Assembly (NCBI GenBank): GCA_028712175.1
Contig: JAQTQQ010000002.1
Span: 106,044 to 140,558, forward strand
Source of the DNA: Candidatus Omnitrophota bacterium
Lineage (GTDB): Bacteria; Omnitrophota; Gorgyraeia; Gygaellales; Profunditerraquicolaceae
Reading direction: 5' to 3'
DNA: 34,515 nucleotides
The notes below the pieces were generated by a model, which was given only the letters and a program-made list of their open reading frames with translations, was not told where the DNA came from and did not search any database. The position numbers and the translations under genes are program-made. Each line of letters opens with the position of its first letter. Position 1 is the stretch's first letter. This document shows positions 1-8,730 of the stretch, one piece after another.

Positions 1-914
1 GAGCTAAAACCTAAGAGCTTAATCAGGTTTCCTCCCAGTATATTATCTTTATCTTTTTCCGGAATATCCAAATCTTTGACAGCCTTGATGCCTCCGGCAA
101 CATCCTGTTTTGCAGGCCAATCGCTGCCCCACAAAATCCGCTTTGGCCCCATTAAATCTAAACTTAATAAGAAATTGGCACGAGTTGTATCGCCGCTAGT
201 GTCTACATAAATATTCTTAAAATAATCCGAAGGCAGGGCCTGCAGGTCTTTAACAAAATTCAAACCCCTTAGCATCTGGTACGTTGTATCAAAACGCTGT
301 TTTAAATAACAGATCGCGCCGCCAAAATGGGCAAAGATAAATTTCACCTTTGGATACTGGCGGAATATATCTGACATCAAGAGTTTGCCCGCAGAAATCG
401 TGGTGTCAAAAACATATTCGATCACAGGGGTAAGCAACGGGTCTTTTACCCGCTCAAAGCCTATGGGATTAACAATCTGCGGGTGAACAAATACCGGGAT
501 ACCCTTTTCTTCTGCCTCTTTATATATAGGCAAGAACATTGCATCATCCAGGTAAATTCCGTTATAGCTTGAGGCAAAGGAAATTGCTTTAAACCCTAAT
601 TCTCCGGTTGCCCGCTTTAATTCTTCGCGCATATCCGTGGAATTATCAACCGGCAGTATAGCTGCGCCGATAAACTTCTTAGGGTAGGCCTTTAAGATTT
701 TTGCGACATTATCATTATAAATATGGGCTACCCGGCTTATACTGCCTAATTTTAAATGCGCGTCTGTCGTAGGATACGTAAGAACCGCCGCATCAATACC
801 TGCTGCATCCATAATTTTCAGCTGGCCTTCGATATCAGCCCACCCTTTATGAAAAAAGTGCGCATTGGAAATTATTTCATCCGGCAGCCAATGGCTATGT
901 GCATCAATGAACAT
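1..914 (-). CDS. Amidohydrolase_2 / ACMSD-like metal-dependent hydrolase or decarboxylase (3' end truncated by window edge)
   Basis: Not in the supplied ORF list. Reading the minus strand from ATG at 914 gives MFIDAHSHWLPDEIISNAHFF... (HxH motif near N-terminus) and remains open to position 1 (...NLIKLLGFS). Confidence 0.8.
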   Translation of the reverse strand, partial: MFIDAHSHWLPDEIISNAHFFHKGWADIEGQLKIMDAAGIDAAVLTYPTTDAHLKLGSISRVAHIYNDNVAKILKAYPKKFIGAAILPVDNSTDMREELKRATGELGFKAISFASSYNGIYLDDAMFLPIYKEAEEKGIPVFVHPQIVNPIGFERVKDPLLTPVIEYVFDTTISAGKLLMSDIFRQYPKVKFIFAHFGGAICYLKQRFDTTYQMLRGLNFVKDLQALPSDYFKNIYVDTSGDTTRANFLLSLDLMGPKRILWGSDWPAKQDVAGGIKAVKDLDIPEKDKDNILGGNLIKLLGFS

Positions 915-944
915 TAATATTTTCTCCGCTAAGAAGATACTACA

Positions 945-1361
945 TTAATGGGTCTGGGTATTCTTTAAAATACGCTCGGTCATCTCTTTTTCATAAAGAG
1001 ATTTTATTTCTTCAAGCCCCCTTTTGCCTATTTCCTTAATAATCGCTTTTTCTACGGCATTCAGCTTTATCTCGGAAAAAATAAATTCCGGATTTATCTT
1101 CTTTTCTTGGTCCCTTAATTCCGAACAGGCCTTTTCCTTATTTTCGATATATTTCTCAAAGTCATTGATATATTTTTGCAGAGCGTCTTTTTCATGAGGC
1201 AGATATGACCCTAAAAGCTCTTTTTCCATTTCATCCAGGATATCCTTATCAATATCTAACTGGGTAAATTTACGCTCGAATTTATCAAAAACTTCTTTGG
1301 CGCCTTTATATAACCAGATAAAATACCGTTTCTTTAGATTCTTAATATCCTGATTATTCAT
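945..1361 (-). CDS. Hypothetical charged helical protein
   Basis: 138 aa ORF in tight array with neighbours; no recognised motif. Confidence 0.6.
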   Translation of the reverse strand: MNNQDIKNLKKRYFIWLYKGAKEVFDKFERKFTQLDIDKDILDEMEKELLGSYLPHEKDALQKYINDFEKYIENKEKACSELRDQEKKINPEFIFSEIKLNAVEKAIIKEIGKRGLEEIKSLYEKEMTERILKNTQTH

Positions 1362-1372
1362 TTTTCCCCCTT

Positions 1373-1984
1373 TTATTTCTTGACTAATTCTACCGTATCA
1401 AAATAAAGCGTCCCCTTTGATTCAGGAAGCGGTTCAAATTGGAATATTTTAATCGGAAAGTCAAGCTGGGCATTATTATCCGCGTCTTGCGGCTGCCAGT
1501 CATCGCGGACAACAAACTTATCAAAACTGCAGACTACTCTTTTCCATCCCTTAAAATCATCCTCGACAATAAAACGCCAGATTTCTCCGCCGCTGTCTTT
1601 AACATCGAAGGCAATCTTGTTTTTTGAATCTTCGCCATAGATATAAAATGATATCGCCTTATAATCCTCCCATTTAATATCAGAAGGCTTAAGCTCCCAA
1701 TTAGCATTCTTGGCATCAAGCCCATAACCGCGGGACACATATATGTATCCTCCCTGCGCAGCATCATAGACAACTTTTAATGCCTTATTCCCGCTATTCT
1801 TGATATCGCCTGCTTCGGTTACTGTAACAGAAGACCCATTCCCTGCGCCAAAATCAACTGTCCCTTCCGGGCCCCCTGAAACTACGATCTCAAAATCTTC
1901 AAGCAATAGATCATCGCCTGCTGCTAAACAGGCACCGACTAGCAACAAAACTAACGCCATTGTCAAAAAAACCAATTTCTTCAT
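1373..1984 (-). CDS. Secreted protein with CIA30/CBM11-like carbohydrate-binding beta-sandwich
   Basis: Signal peptide MKKLVFLTMALVLLLVGACLAA; pattern LLLEDFE...NKALKVVYD...WEDYKAISFYIYGE...LYFDTVELVKK resembles CBM11/CIA30 folds. Confidence 0.6.
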   Translation of the reverse strand: MKKLVFLTMALVLLLVGACLAAGDDLLLEDFEIVVSGGPEGTVDFGAGNGSSVTVTEAGDIKNSGNKALKVVYDAAQGGYIYVSRGYGLDAKNANWELKPSDIKWEDYKAISFYIYGEDSKNKIAFDVKDSGGEIWRFIVEDDFKGWKRVVCSFDKFVVRDDWQPQDADNNAQLDFPIKIFQFEPLPESKGTLYFDTVELVKK

Positions 1985-2031
1985 TTGTCTCTCCTTTATT
2001 AATGTTTTATTCTTGCCGCATTTATCTGCTG

Positions 2032-2808
2032 CTACTTTCCCGGATGATGCTGTTTAAACGGTATCACCGGGGCGGTCCAGGGCGTTTGCTGATTAATTAC
2101 CGAAATCTCTAAAGGGCAGACATTAGCCGGCACAGTTAAAGCAAACCGCACCGCGTCTTCAATCGCCTGCGTGCTCATTAATCGCGATGTGTCACTGGTA
2201 ATCTCATTAAGTTTTCCAGTCAGATCCGTATCGGTTACCCCGGGTAATATCGAGGTTACTTTAATCCCATGGTCCCTTAGCTCCCAAAATAATCCTTTGG
2301 AAAAAGCCCTTAAACCTACTTTAAGCGAACTGTAAACAATAAAATTTCTTGGGAGGGGGTCGCATAATGTTGAGCCTGATACCATGTTGATTATCGAACC
2401 GCTCTTATTCTTAATCATATCATTGATCAGAAGGCGGATAAGCCTTACATAACCAAGGTAGTTGGTATGCGCCAATCTTTCAAAATCCTCAATTGGCTGC
2501 TCCTGAAAAGGATACTGGCTGGATACCCCGGCATTATTGATCAGGATATCCACTGTACCGAATTTTTCTTTGGCGCTTTTAACTAAATTCTCAAGGTCCT
2601 CCAGCTTGGTCACGTCGCATGCTACCGGTAAAACCTGGACTTTAAATTTTTTGGCAATCTCTTCCGCGGTTTCCTTTAAAGGCCCTTCGTTGCGCGCGCC
2701 GATAACTAAATTTATCCCTAAACTTGCCGCGGTAGAAGCAAGGGCTTTGCCTATACCCCGGCTGGCTCCCGTAACTATGGCAACCTTTCCTTTTAAATCT
2801 GTACCCAT
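2032..2808 (-). CDS. Short-chain dehydrogenase/reductase (ketoreductase-like)
   Basis: GASRGIG cofactor motif, NNAG, YSSLK catalytic motif. Start moved from 2883 to ATG at 2808 (MGTDLKGKVAIVTG), which is preceded by AGGAGG. Confidence 0.85.
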   Translation of the reverse strand: MGTDLKGKVAIVTGASRGIGKALASTAASLGINLVIGARNEGPLKETAEEIAKKFKVQVLPVACDVTKLEDLENLVKSAKEKFGTVDILINNAGVSSQYPFQEQPIEDFERLAHTNYLGYVRLIRLLINDMIKNKSGSIINMVSGSTLCDPLPRNFIVYSSLKVGLRAFSKGLFWELRDHGIKVTSILPGVTDTDLTGKLNEITSDTSRLMSTQAIEDAVRFALTVPANVCPLEISVINQQTPWTAPVIPFKQHHPGK

Positions 2809-2818
2809 AATAATCCTC

Positions 2819-3940
2819 CTAATGTTTAAACTTAAATATTTTGTTGAAAAATAAAAGTAAAAACAGCCCAAGGCCAAAAACAATAAAACCTAAATTAAAA
2901 CTTTCACGCATAATTATACCGCCCAAGCCGGCTCCGATTCCCCCTGAAATAAAACGTATCCCGCTATTTAAGCTGGCCGCTTCATTTAAAAATTCATTTG
3001 GTAAATCAGTCAACATTGTAGCCAGCCCCACATGGTTAAAAGTCCAGCCCAGCCCCCAAAGAACCATAACCAGGCCGAGTAAAACCACAGGTAATTTTAA
3101 TAAAAGCGAGAAAATACAGATAACCATAACTAAAATGCCCATGCTTATCACTTTTTGCCGGCTGAGCTTATCGGCAAGATGGCCGCCCCATAGCTCACCG
3201 AAAATACCGCTTAAACTGGTTAAGGTAAGCAGCATACTAATGGTAAATTGATTTAATAATAGCTGCGTAGAAAAATAAACCCCCAGCCATTGCTGCACCG
3301 CGTGATAAACCAAGCTTATAAGAAAGATGTAAATAAAAATCCTGATAACTGTTTTATCTTTAAAAGCCCTTAAGTACCCGAAACGGAAACCTTCAAGCCC
3401 ATCTTTAAAACTCGGCAGATAAACATACATGACAGCCCAAAGGAACAAGCCTAAAACTGCCGGAATGATGAAAATCAAGCGCCAATGAACAAGGCCGCTT
3501 AGAAATAAACCTGATAAAGAGGCAATAAAAGTTGAGCCGAAAAATATTCCGATAAATCTTCCGCGCCTATTCTTTTCTACGCATCTGGCAATAAGGACCA
3601 AACCGAGCGGGATGACCGAAGCCCCAAAAAGGCCCATTAAAAACCGCCCGATAAAAAGAATGTTGATATCTCTGCTTAAACCCGCCAAGAGGTTGGCTAA
3701 AGAAAATAAGAATATGCAGTATAATTCTACTTTACGCGCGTCAATCGCGCGCACAAGCGGACCGTAGAAAAATGCCGCAAGGCCATAAGGCAGCATATAT
3801 AACCAGACTATTTTGCCTACGATAAATTGAGAAAGAGCAAAATCAGAAGCAATAGAAGGAATCAATGCCGCAGCCGCGGCCACATTGAAGGATAAAACCG
3901 CTCCTTCTAAACAAAGAATAATGAATGTAGAAGTTCTCAC
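2819..3940 (-). CDS. MFS transporter
   Basis: 373 aa, about 12 hydrophobic segments, MFS-like loop sequences (GRFLMGLFGASVIPLGLVLIAR). Confidence 0.8.
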   Translation of the reverse strand: MRTSTFIILCLEGAVLSFNVAAAAALIPSIASDFALSQFIVGKIVWLYMLPYGLAAFFYGPLVRAIDARKVELYCIFLFSLANLLAGLSRDINILFIGRFLMGLFGASVIPLGLVLIARCVEKNRRGRFIGIFFGSTFIASLSGLFLSGLVHWRLIFIIPAVLGLFLWAVMYVYLPSFKDGLEGFRFGYLRAFKDKTVIRIFIYIFLISLVYHAVQQWLGVYFSTQLLLNQFTISMLLTLTSLSGIFGELWGGHLADKLSRQKVISMGILVMVICIFSLLLKLPVVLLGLVMVLWGLGWTFNHVGLATMLTDLPNEFLNEAASLNSGIRFISGGIGAGLGGIIMRESFNLGFIVFGLGLFLLLFFNKIFKFKH

Positions 3941-4377
3941 TTAGCCGCTTCTTTTTCAATAATTTCTTTAAAAATCTTCAGATTATGCTGCGAGCCTTCA
4001 TTAATAAATCCCTCAACCTGCTGATCATTGAATTTAGCTTTAGCGTCCATATGAAAATGCTGAATCCAGGCCAGCTCTACCCCTTCGGGCTTAGGCGTAT
4101 AAAGCCAGATAATTTTCATATACTCAAAGGGAAACAAAGGGTCCTTGCGCTGGGCATAAGTAAAATATTCATCTTTAAAAAGCAGCCTCCAGGATTGCCA
4201 GGATTTATCATCTTCGTCGGTAAGGCGAAAAGTGATTTTATTGCCTTCTCTTTTTAAGAGCTCTGCTTTCTTATATTCGGCCCCGAATAATTCCGTCCAG
4301 CGCACGATATCATTAGAAATATCGAAAACTAAATCATAAGGAGCGTTAATAATTATCGAATTACAAGTATGCCCCAT
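3937..4377 (-). CDS. SRPBCC / polyketide cyclase-dehydrase family protein (aromatase/cyclase-like)
   Basis: 146 aa; INAPYDLVFDISNDIVRWTELFG start and C-terminal long helix typical of SRPBCC. 4-nt overlap with MFS gene. Confidence 0.7.
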   Translation of the reverse strand: MGHTCNSIIINAPYDLVFDISNDIVRWTELFGAEYKKAELLKREGNKITFRLTDEDDKSWQSWRLLFKDEYFTYAQRKDPLFPFEYMKIIWLYTPKPEGVELAWIQHFHMDAKAKFNDQQVEGFINEGSQHNLKIFKEIIEKEAAK

Positions 4378-4416
4378 TTTTTCTCCTTTCGGTCGAAAAA
4401 AGTGTACAGCTTACAG

Positions 4417-4817
4417 TGTACTGTGTACAGTTAATCTAAAGAACTAAGTAGACCAAATAACATGCTGGTGATTTCTTTAGACGCAGATCTTAAATTGTCG
4501 TATTTTTCTTTTTCAATAAGAGCTTCTTTTAATAAAACATTCAAAACTGAGATACATTCCCTTGTCGAATCTAAAGAGGTTGAGTAATAACGGTGTTTTT
4601 ATTTTTTAAACCTTTTCCCGCTTCCCTCTGCTAAGTTATTGGTTATAGATAATCCTGCCCTTATAAGGTTATCTCCAACAGTATGTTTAAACTCTCTAGG
4701 CAAACCTTTATAAATTACAAAGAGCTCATGGACATAATCCAGCCCTTTTTGGTAAACATTAAGTTTTTCAAAGTCGAATTCTTGCATAACGATTTACGGT
4801 TAACTGTAAACAGTAAA
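4417..4817. repeat. About 400-bp IVP element bounded by imperfect terminal inverted repeats
   Basis: TGTACTGTGTACAGTTAA (4417-4434, +) versus TTTACTGTTTACAGTTAA (complement of 4800-4817): 16/18 identical and inverted, exactly flanking the IVP gene. Confidence 0.6.
4431..4787 (-). pseudogene. Four-helix-bundle protein (23S rRNA intervening sequence / IVP family) interrupted by an in-frame TAA
   Basis: LNVYQKGLDYVHELFVIYKGLPREFKHTVGDNLIRAGLSITNNLAEGSGKRFKK*KHRYYSTSLDSTRECISVLNVLLKEALIEKEKYDNLRSASKEITSMLFGLLSSLD*. Same frame before and after the TAA (complement of 4599-4601). Confidence 0.8.
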
Positions 4818-4824
4818 TTGTAAA

Positions 4825-5628
4825 CTATTCTTCTAAAATAGCCACCACCCTCGCCCAGGCAGCACCCGTGTTTTTAATCCTCACCGGCATACACAACACC
4901 TTAAAACCGCTGGCCGGCAGCTTCTCTAAATTCGCCAGCCGTTCTATATGAATAAACTCCCTAATACGCCCGTAAAAATGCGCCGGATAGAATTTCTTTG
5001 GGTCATTTGACTCAAGAAATTCTTTGAGCATAAATCTGTAAGGCCGGTCAATACCCATGGTATCCACACCAAAAATCTTAATCCCTTTATCTAAAAACAA
5101 GTCTATCGCCGTCACATCAATGCCGGGATAATCGGTGAAATATTTCGGGCTGCCAAAAAGCTTATCGGCTCCGGCATTGATTAAGACTATATCCAGAGGT
5201 TTAAGCTGATAGTTTATTTCTTTTAAGGCAGAAACGATATCATCTGCAGTAATCACTTCGTTGGGTTTTTTATGCCGTAAATCAAGCTTGACCCCATCCT
5301 GGTAACAATACTCTAAAGGTATTTCATCTGCGCACTTAGAAGCCCGGTTTTCGGATTTTGACCCATAATGGAAAGAGTAATCCAGGTGGGTCCCGATATG
5401 AACAGGAGCATGGACTATTTCCAAAGATAAAAATTCTTCATCCGGCAGCTGGCCTTTTTTAATTATCCTCCGGCCAAAAGCATACTTGAGCTTACCTAAA
5501 AAGCTTTTACCCATAATCATGCGGTTGAATTTCTTCACGCCTTCCTTATGGGTTATCCGCTCGATTCTAACCTTATGCACCTCAAAGGCCTTTTCATCTA
5601 TTGGCAGGCTTAGGTCTATGATTTTCAT
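4825..5628 (-). CDS. Cyclase-family (kynurenine formamidase-like) metal-dependent hydrolase
   Basis: HxGTHxD motif: VHIGTHLDYSFHYG; IIDLSLPID start. 4-nt overlap with the ACP gene. Confidence 0.75.
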   Translation of the reverse strand: MKIIDLSLPIDEKAFEVHKVRIERITHKEGVKKFNRMIMGKSFLGKLKYAFGRRIIKKGQLPDEEFLSLEIVHAPVHIGTHLDYSFHYGSKSENRASKCADEIPLEYCYQDGVKLDLRHKKPNEVITADDIVSALKEINYQLKPLDIVLINAGADKLFGSPKYFTDYPGIDVTAIDLFLDKGIKIFGVDTMGIDRPYRFMLKEFLESNDPKKFYPAHFYGRIREFIHIERLANLEKLPASGFKVLCMPVRIKNTGAAWARVVAILEE

Positions 5629-5861
5629 TTGGCCAGTTTTGATTGAATATTTTCTGCAATATCATTAATAGTTGAATTCTTAGTTATCTCTTTTGGGCTA
5701 AGTTTTACCCCGAAGGATTTCTCTAAGGCAATCACCGACTCAACCATTTCGGTAGAGTCAACTCCAATGCTATTGATCAAAGATACATCGTCTTTTAGCT
5801 CGTCAATCTTTACCTTTAATAGGCTGCTTAAAACTTCTTTAGTTTTTGACTTTGTGTCCAT
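5625..5861 (-). CDS. Acyl carrier protein
   Basis: 78 aa, phosphopantetheine site context INSIGVDSTEMVESVIALEKSFGVKL. Confidence 0.85.
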   Translation of the reverse strand: MDTKSKTKEVLSSLLKVKIDELKDDVSLINSIGVDSTEMVESVIALEKSFGVKLSPKEITKNSTINDIAENIQSKLAK

Positions 5862-5898
5862 TTATCCTCCCTACATAAAAATTGTTTATAAATATTTC

Positions 5899-5976
5899 GG
5901 GGTGACACGGAGGCGGGTCCCCTGCCGCGCGCAAACGATAGTTGAGCACGGTAGGGTGCCGCAGTGTCAGGACCCC
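5899..5976. repeat. Long imperfect inverted repeat between radical SAM gene and ACP gene
   Basis: GGGGTGACAC (5899-5908) pairs with GTGTCAGGACCCC (5964-5976); inner arm GCGGGTCCCCTGCCG pairs imperfectly with CGGTAGGGTGCCGC. Confidence 0.65.
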
Positions 5977-5992
5977 AAATTTTAAAAAATTT

Positions 5993-7453
5993 TTATATCT
6001 GCACCTCTCCTTTAGTAGCAGCGGCTTCCCACTTATTGATTCCATCCATAACGTCCTTAAAACAAAGCTTGGCTAAAGGATCGAAATTACTTTCCATAAT
6101 CCGGTTAATCCTTCCAGGCTTGGAGAAAAATTCCCGCATACACCAGGAACCCAGGCGGCCGAGGTCTTCCGTAGTAAGATAGTCGGTAGGAATTACCGGA
6201 TGCAGAAAATCCCATTGGGAAAAATCCACTTTTTTAGGGTCCATAAAATTTTTCTTTAAAGCAATCCGCCACATCGGAGAATTCGGGGCAGGAGTAACAT
6301 AGCCTACCCAGAGGACATCCGGGTCTACCTGATCGGTAAACTCAAAACGCTGCTTAACTATCTCTTCGGTATCATAATCAAAACCCATCATGATATCGGC
6401 GACAATCGCGATATCATTCTTACGGAACATCTCTATGGTTTTTTTAATCTGTTCAATTGTGATACCTTTAGCGATTTTCTTCAGTTCCGATTGCGTGGTA
6501 ACTTCGATGCCGAAAACTCCCATGAACAGACCGTTTTCTTTCATCATCGGGAGTATCGATTCACAGTTCACCCAATCTATGGCCCGGCCTAATGACACCC
6601 ATTTAATCGGATTATTGGAAGCTTTTTTAAGCTCGCAGAATTTTTGTACCCTTTTCGGGTCTACGTTAAAATTATCATCCTGGATGACTACGACTTTAAC
6701 GCCGTATTTTCTATGCAAAAGGTTAAGCTCTTCCATAACTCTTTCCGGTGATTTAGCGCGCCATTTCAAGAAATCCGAAGGAGAGCGCGGGTCAAACTGG
6801 TCCCATTCATAACAAAAGGTACAAGCTGAAGGGCATCCCCGTGAAGTAACCATATCTACAAACGGTTTCCAATAAGTATGGCCGACATATTTGTCCATGG
6901 GGAATAAATCATAGGCCGGAAGAGGCAATTTATCTAAATCTTCCATTAATGGTTTATGCGGACCCATAACAATCTGTCCGTCAATACGCGAAGTTACCCC
7001 GCCCACATCTTTAAGGCTCTTCTTTTTATCTATTGCCTCAATCAAATCCCCAAAAGACTCTTCCTCTCCCATAACTACAAAATCAATAGCGGGATTTTCT
7101 TCTAAGGTAGGTACGGGCATCGCCGAATACCATAGACCTCCGACGATAATTTTAGTTTTGGGAAGCGCCTTTTTTATCCCGGCTGCCGCATCGCGGAAAT
7201 GGCGCAGAACACCGTAACCGCCGTAACCATGCAGCTGTTCACCCATTACGACAATATCGGGATTTATGGTTTTTACTTTTTCGATCAACTCTTCCATCGG
7301 GAGCTGGTCGGCTTTTCCGTCAATTACGGCAACATCAGTATACCCCCTTTCCCTGGCATAGGCAGCCCAATGCGCATACAGCTGATTCGGGGATCTATGT
7401 ATTCCATGTGTTGCCCAAGCACCAACCTTTGGCATAACAAATAATATCTTCAT
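5993..7453 (-). CDS. B12-binding-domain radical SAM protein (BchE-like superfamily)
   Basis: 486 aa; N-terminal cobalamin-like Rossmann region (MGEQLHGYGGYG...IIVGGLWYS...FVVMGEEE) then radical SAM cluster motif SRGCPSACTFCYEW (CxxxCxxC). Confidence 0.85.
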   Translation of the reverse strand: MKILFVMPKVGAWATHGIHRSPNQLYAHWAAYARERGYTDVAVIDGKADQLPMEELIEKVKTINPDIVVMGEQLHGYGGYGVLRHFRDAAAGIKKALPKTKIIVGGLWYSAMPVPTLEENPAIDFVVMGEEESFGDLIEAIDKKKSLKDVGGVTSRIDGQIVMGPHKPLMEDLDKLPLPAYDLFPMDKYVGHTYWKPFVDMVTSRGCPSACTFCYEWDQFDPRSPSDFLKWRAKSPERVMEELNLLHRKYGVKVVVIQDDNFNVDPKRVQKFCELKKASNNPIKWVSLGRAIDWVNCESILPMMKENGLFMGVFGIEVTTQSELKKIAKGITIEQIKKTIEMFRKNDIAIVADIMMGFDYDTEEIVKQRFEFTDQVDPDVLWVGYVTPAPNSPMWRIALKKNFMDPKKVDFSQWDFLHPVIPTDYLTTEDLGRLGSWCMREFFSKPGRINRIMESNFDPLAKLCFKDVMDGINKWEAAATKGEVQI

Positions 7454-7491
7454 ATTTTTCTCCTAGCCCAAAAGGGCGCACCCGCGCAATC

Positions 7492-8730
7492 CTATAGCGC
7501 GGGGTGTTTCTCAATCACCAAAACCGAATTAATCCCTCCTCTTCCGCGGGAAATGATCAAAGATTTTGTTATCTTGTATTCCTTTGCCTGTTTGGCAACA
7601 TAATTTAAACCCTTTAAAACCGGTGTTTCCAAATTTAATGTCGGCGCAACTAAACCATGCTCCATATTCAAAAGCGCAATGATCATATCCAGCGCACCGC
7701 TTGCCCCAAGCAGGTTTCCAAACATGGATTTCGGACAGCTTACAGGAATGTTCTTTAAATACTCTCCGAAAACTATCTCTAAAGCCTTGATCTCCGAATC
7801 ATCCCAAAGGCCAACCGCTAAACCGTCCAAACTAATATAACCAATCTCTTCTATGTTTGCCTCTGCATCACTAAGCGCCATACTAATTGCCCGGGCAAGC
7901 TCTTTTCCGTCGCCGGAACAATTAATCCTATCTACCCCGTCGCAAGAATAGCCGTAGCCGCTGATTAAGCCTAAAATACTGGCACCTCTTTTTTTAGCCC
8001 TGTCTACACTTTCCATAACCACAATGCCTGCGCCTTCACCAATAACAAAACCACTGCGCTCTTTATCAAACGGCCGGTAAGCTTCATTCGGGTTCTGATT
8101 ATTTTCTGACAGCGACCCATACGTATTACAGCACAATAAAGCATAAGGCGTAACCGGAGCCTCCATCCCGCCTGACAAAATCATGTTTAATTTATCTTTT
8201 TCCAGTACTTTTTTTGCGTAACCTAAAGCCATAAGAGAACTCGCCCTGTCGCTAACAACGGTTTTGCTAAAACCCTTGATCCCGTAATAAATAGACACTT
8301 GGCCCTGCGGCGCAGCAGGAAACCATGCGCTGGCCATATAAGGAGAAACTCCTTCCCTGCCTTCTAAATATAAATCCCTTAATTCTGTCTCCGCATAAAG
8401 CCAGCCGCCGATGGCGTTTCCCAAAAAAATACCCATAAGGCTGGGATCTTCGTTTTTAATATCAATCCCGGCATCCTGCAAAGCCAGCTCCGAAGCAACC
8501 AGAGCCATATGCGAAAAGGCATCTATCTTTTTTAAGAGCCTTTCGGATATATGGCTGTATTTTTCCAGGTCATCAATTTGCCCTGCGATATGCGATGGAT
8601 AAAGAGAAGCATCAAAACGGGTAATTTTTTTAATAAAAGACCTGCCGCTCTTAATATTCGCCCAGAATTGCCGTTTTCCAATTCCCGATGGGCTGACTAC
8701 GCCGATTCCTGTAATTGCTATTTTCCCCAT
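7492..8730 (-). CDS. KS-beta / chain-length-factor-like ketosynthase homologue lacking catalytic residues
   Basis: 412 aa thiolase-fold KS. Active-site Cys position reads VVSDRASSLMALG (Cys to Arg); first His position YISLDGLAVG (His to Asp); second His position KSMFGNLLGASGA (His to Asn). Confidence 0.85.
   Translation of the reverse strand: MGKIAITGIGVVSPSGIGKRQFWANIKSGRSFIKKITRFDASLYPSHIAGQIDDLEKYSHISERLLKKIDAFSHMALVASELALQDAGIDIKNEDPSLMGIFLGNAIGGWLYAETELRDLYLEGREGVSPYMASAWFPAAPQGQVSIYYGIKGFSKTVVSDRASSLMALGYAKKVLEKDKLNMILSGGMEAPVTPYALLCCNTYGSLSENNQNPNEAYRPFDKERSGFVIGEGAGIVVMESVDRAKKRGASILGLISGYGYSCDGVDRINCSGDGKELARAISMALSDAEANIEEIGYISLDGLAVGLWDDSEIKALEIVFGEYLKNIPVSCPKSMFGNLLGASGALDMIIALLNMEHGLVAPTLNLETPVLKGLNYVAKQAKEYKITKSLIISRGRGGINSVLVIEKHPAL

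Noticed and set aside
4599-4787. 62-aa ORF as a complete small protein
   Set aside because: The same frame continues past the stop with the missing C-terminal half of the IVP family, so it is an interrupted gene.
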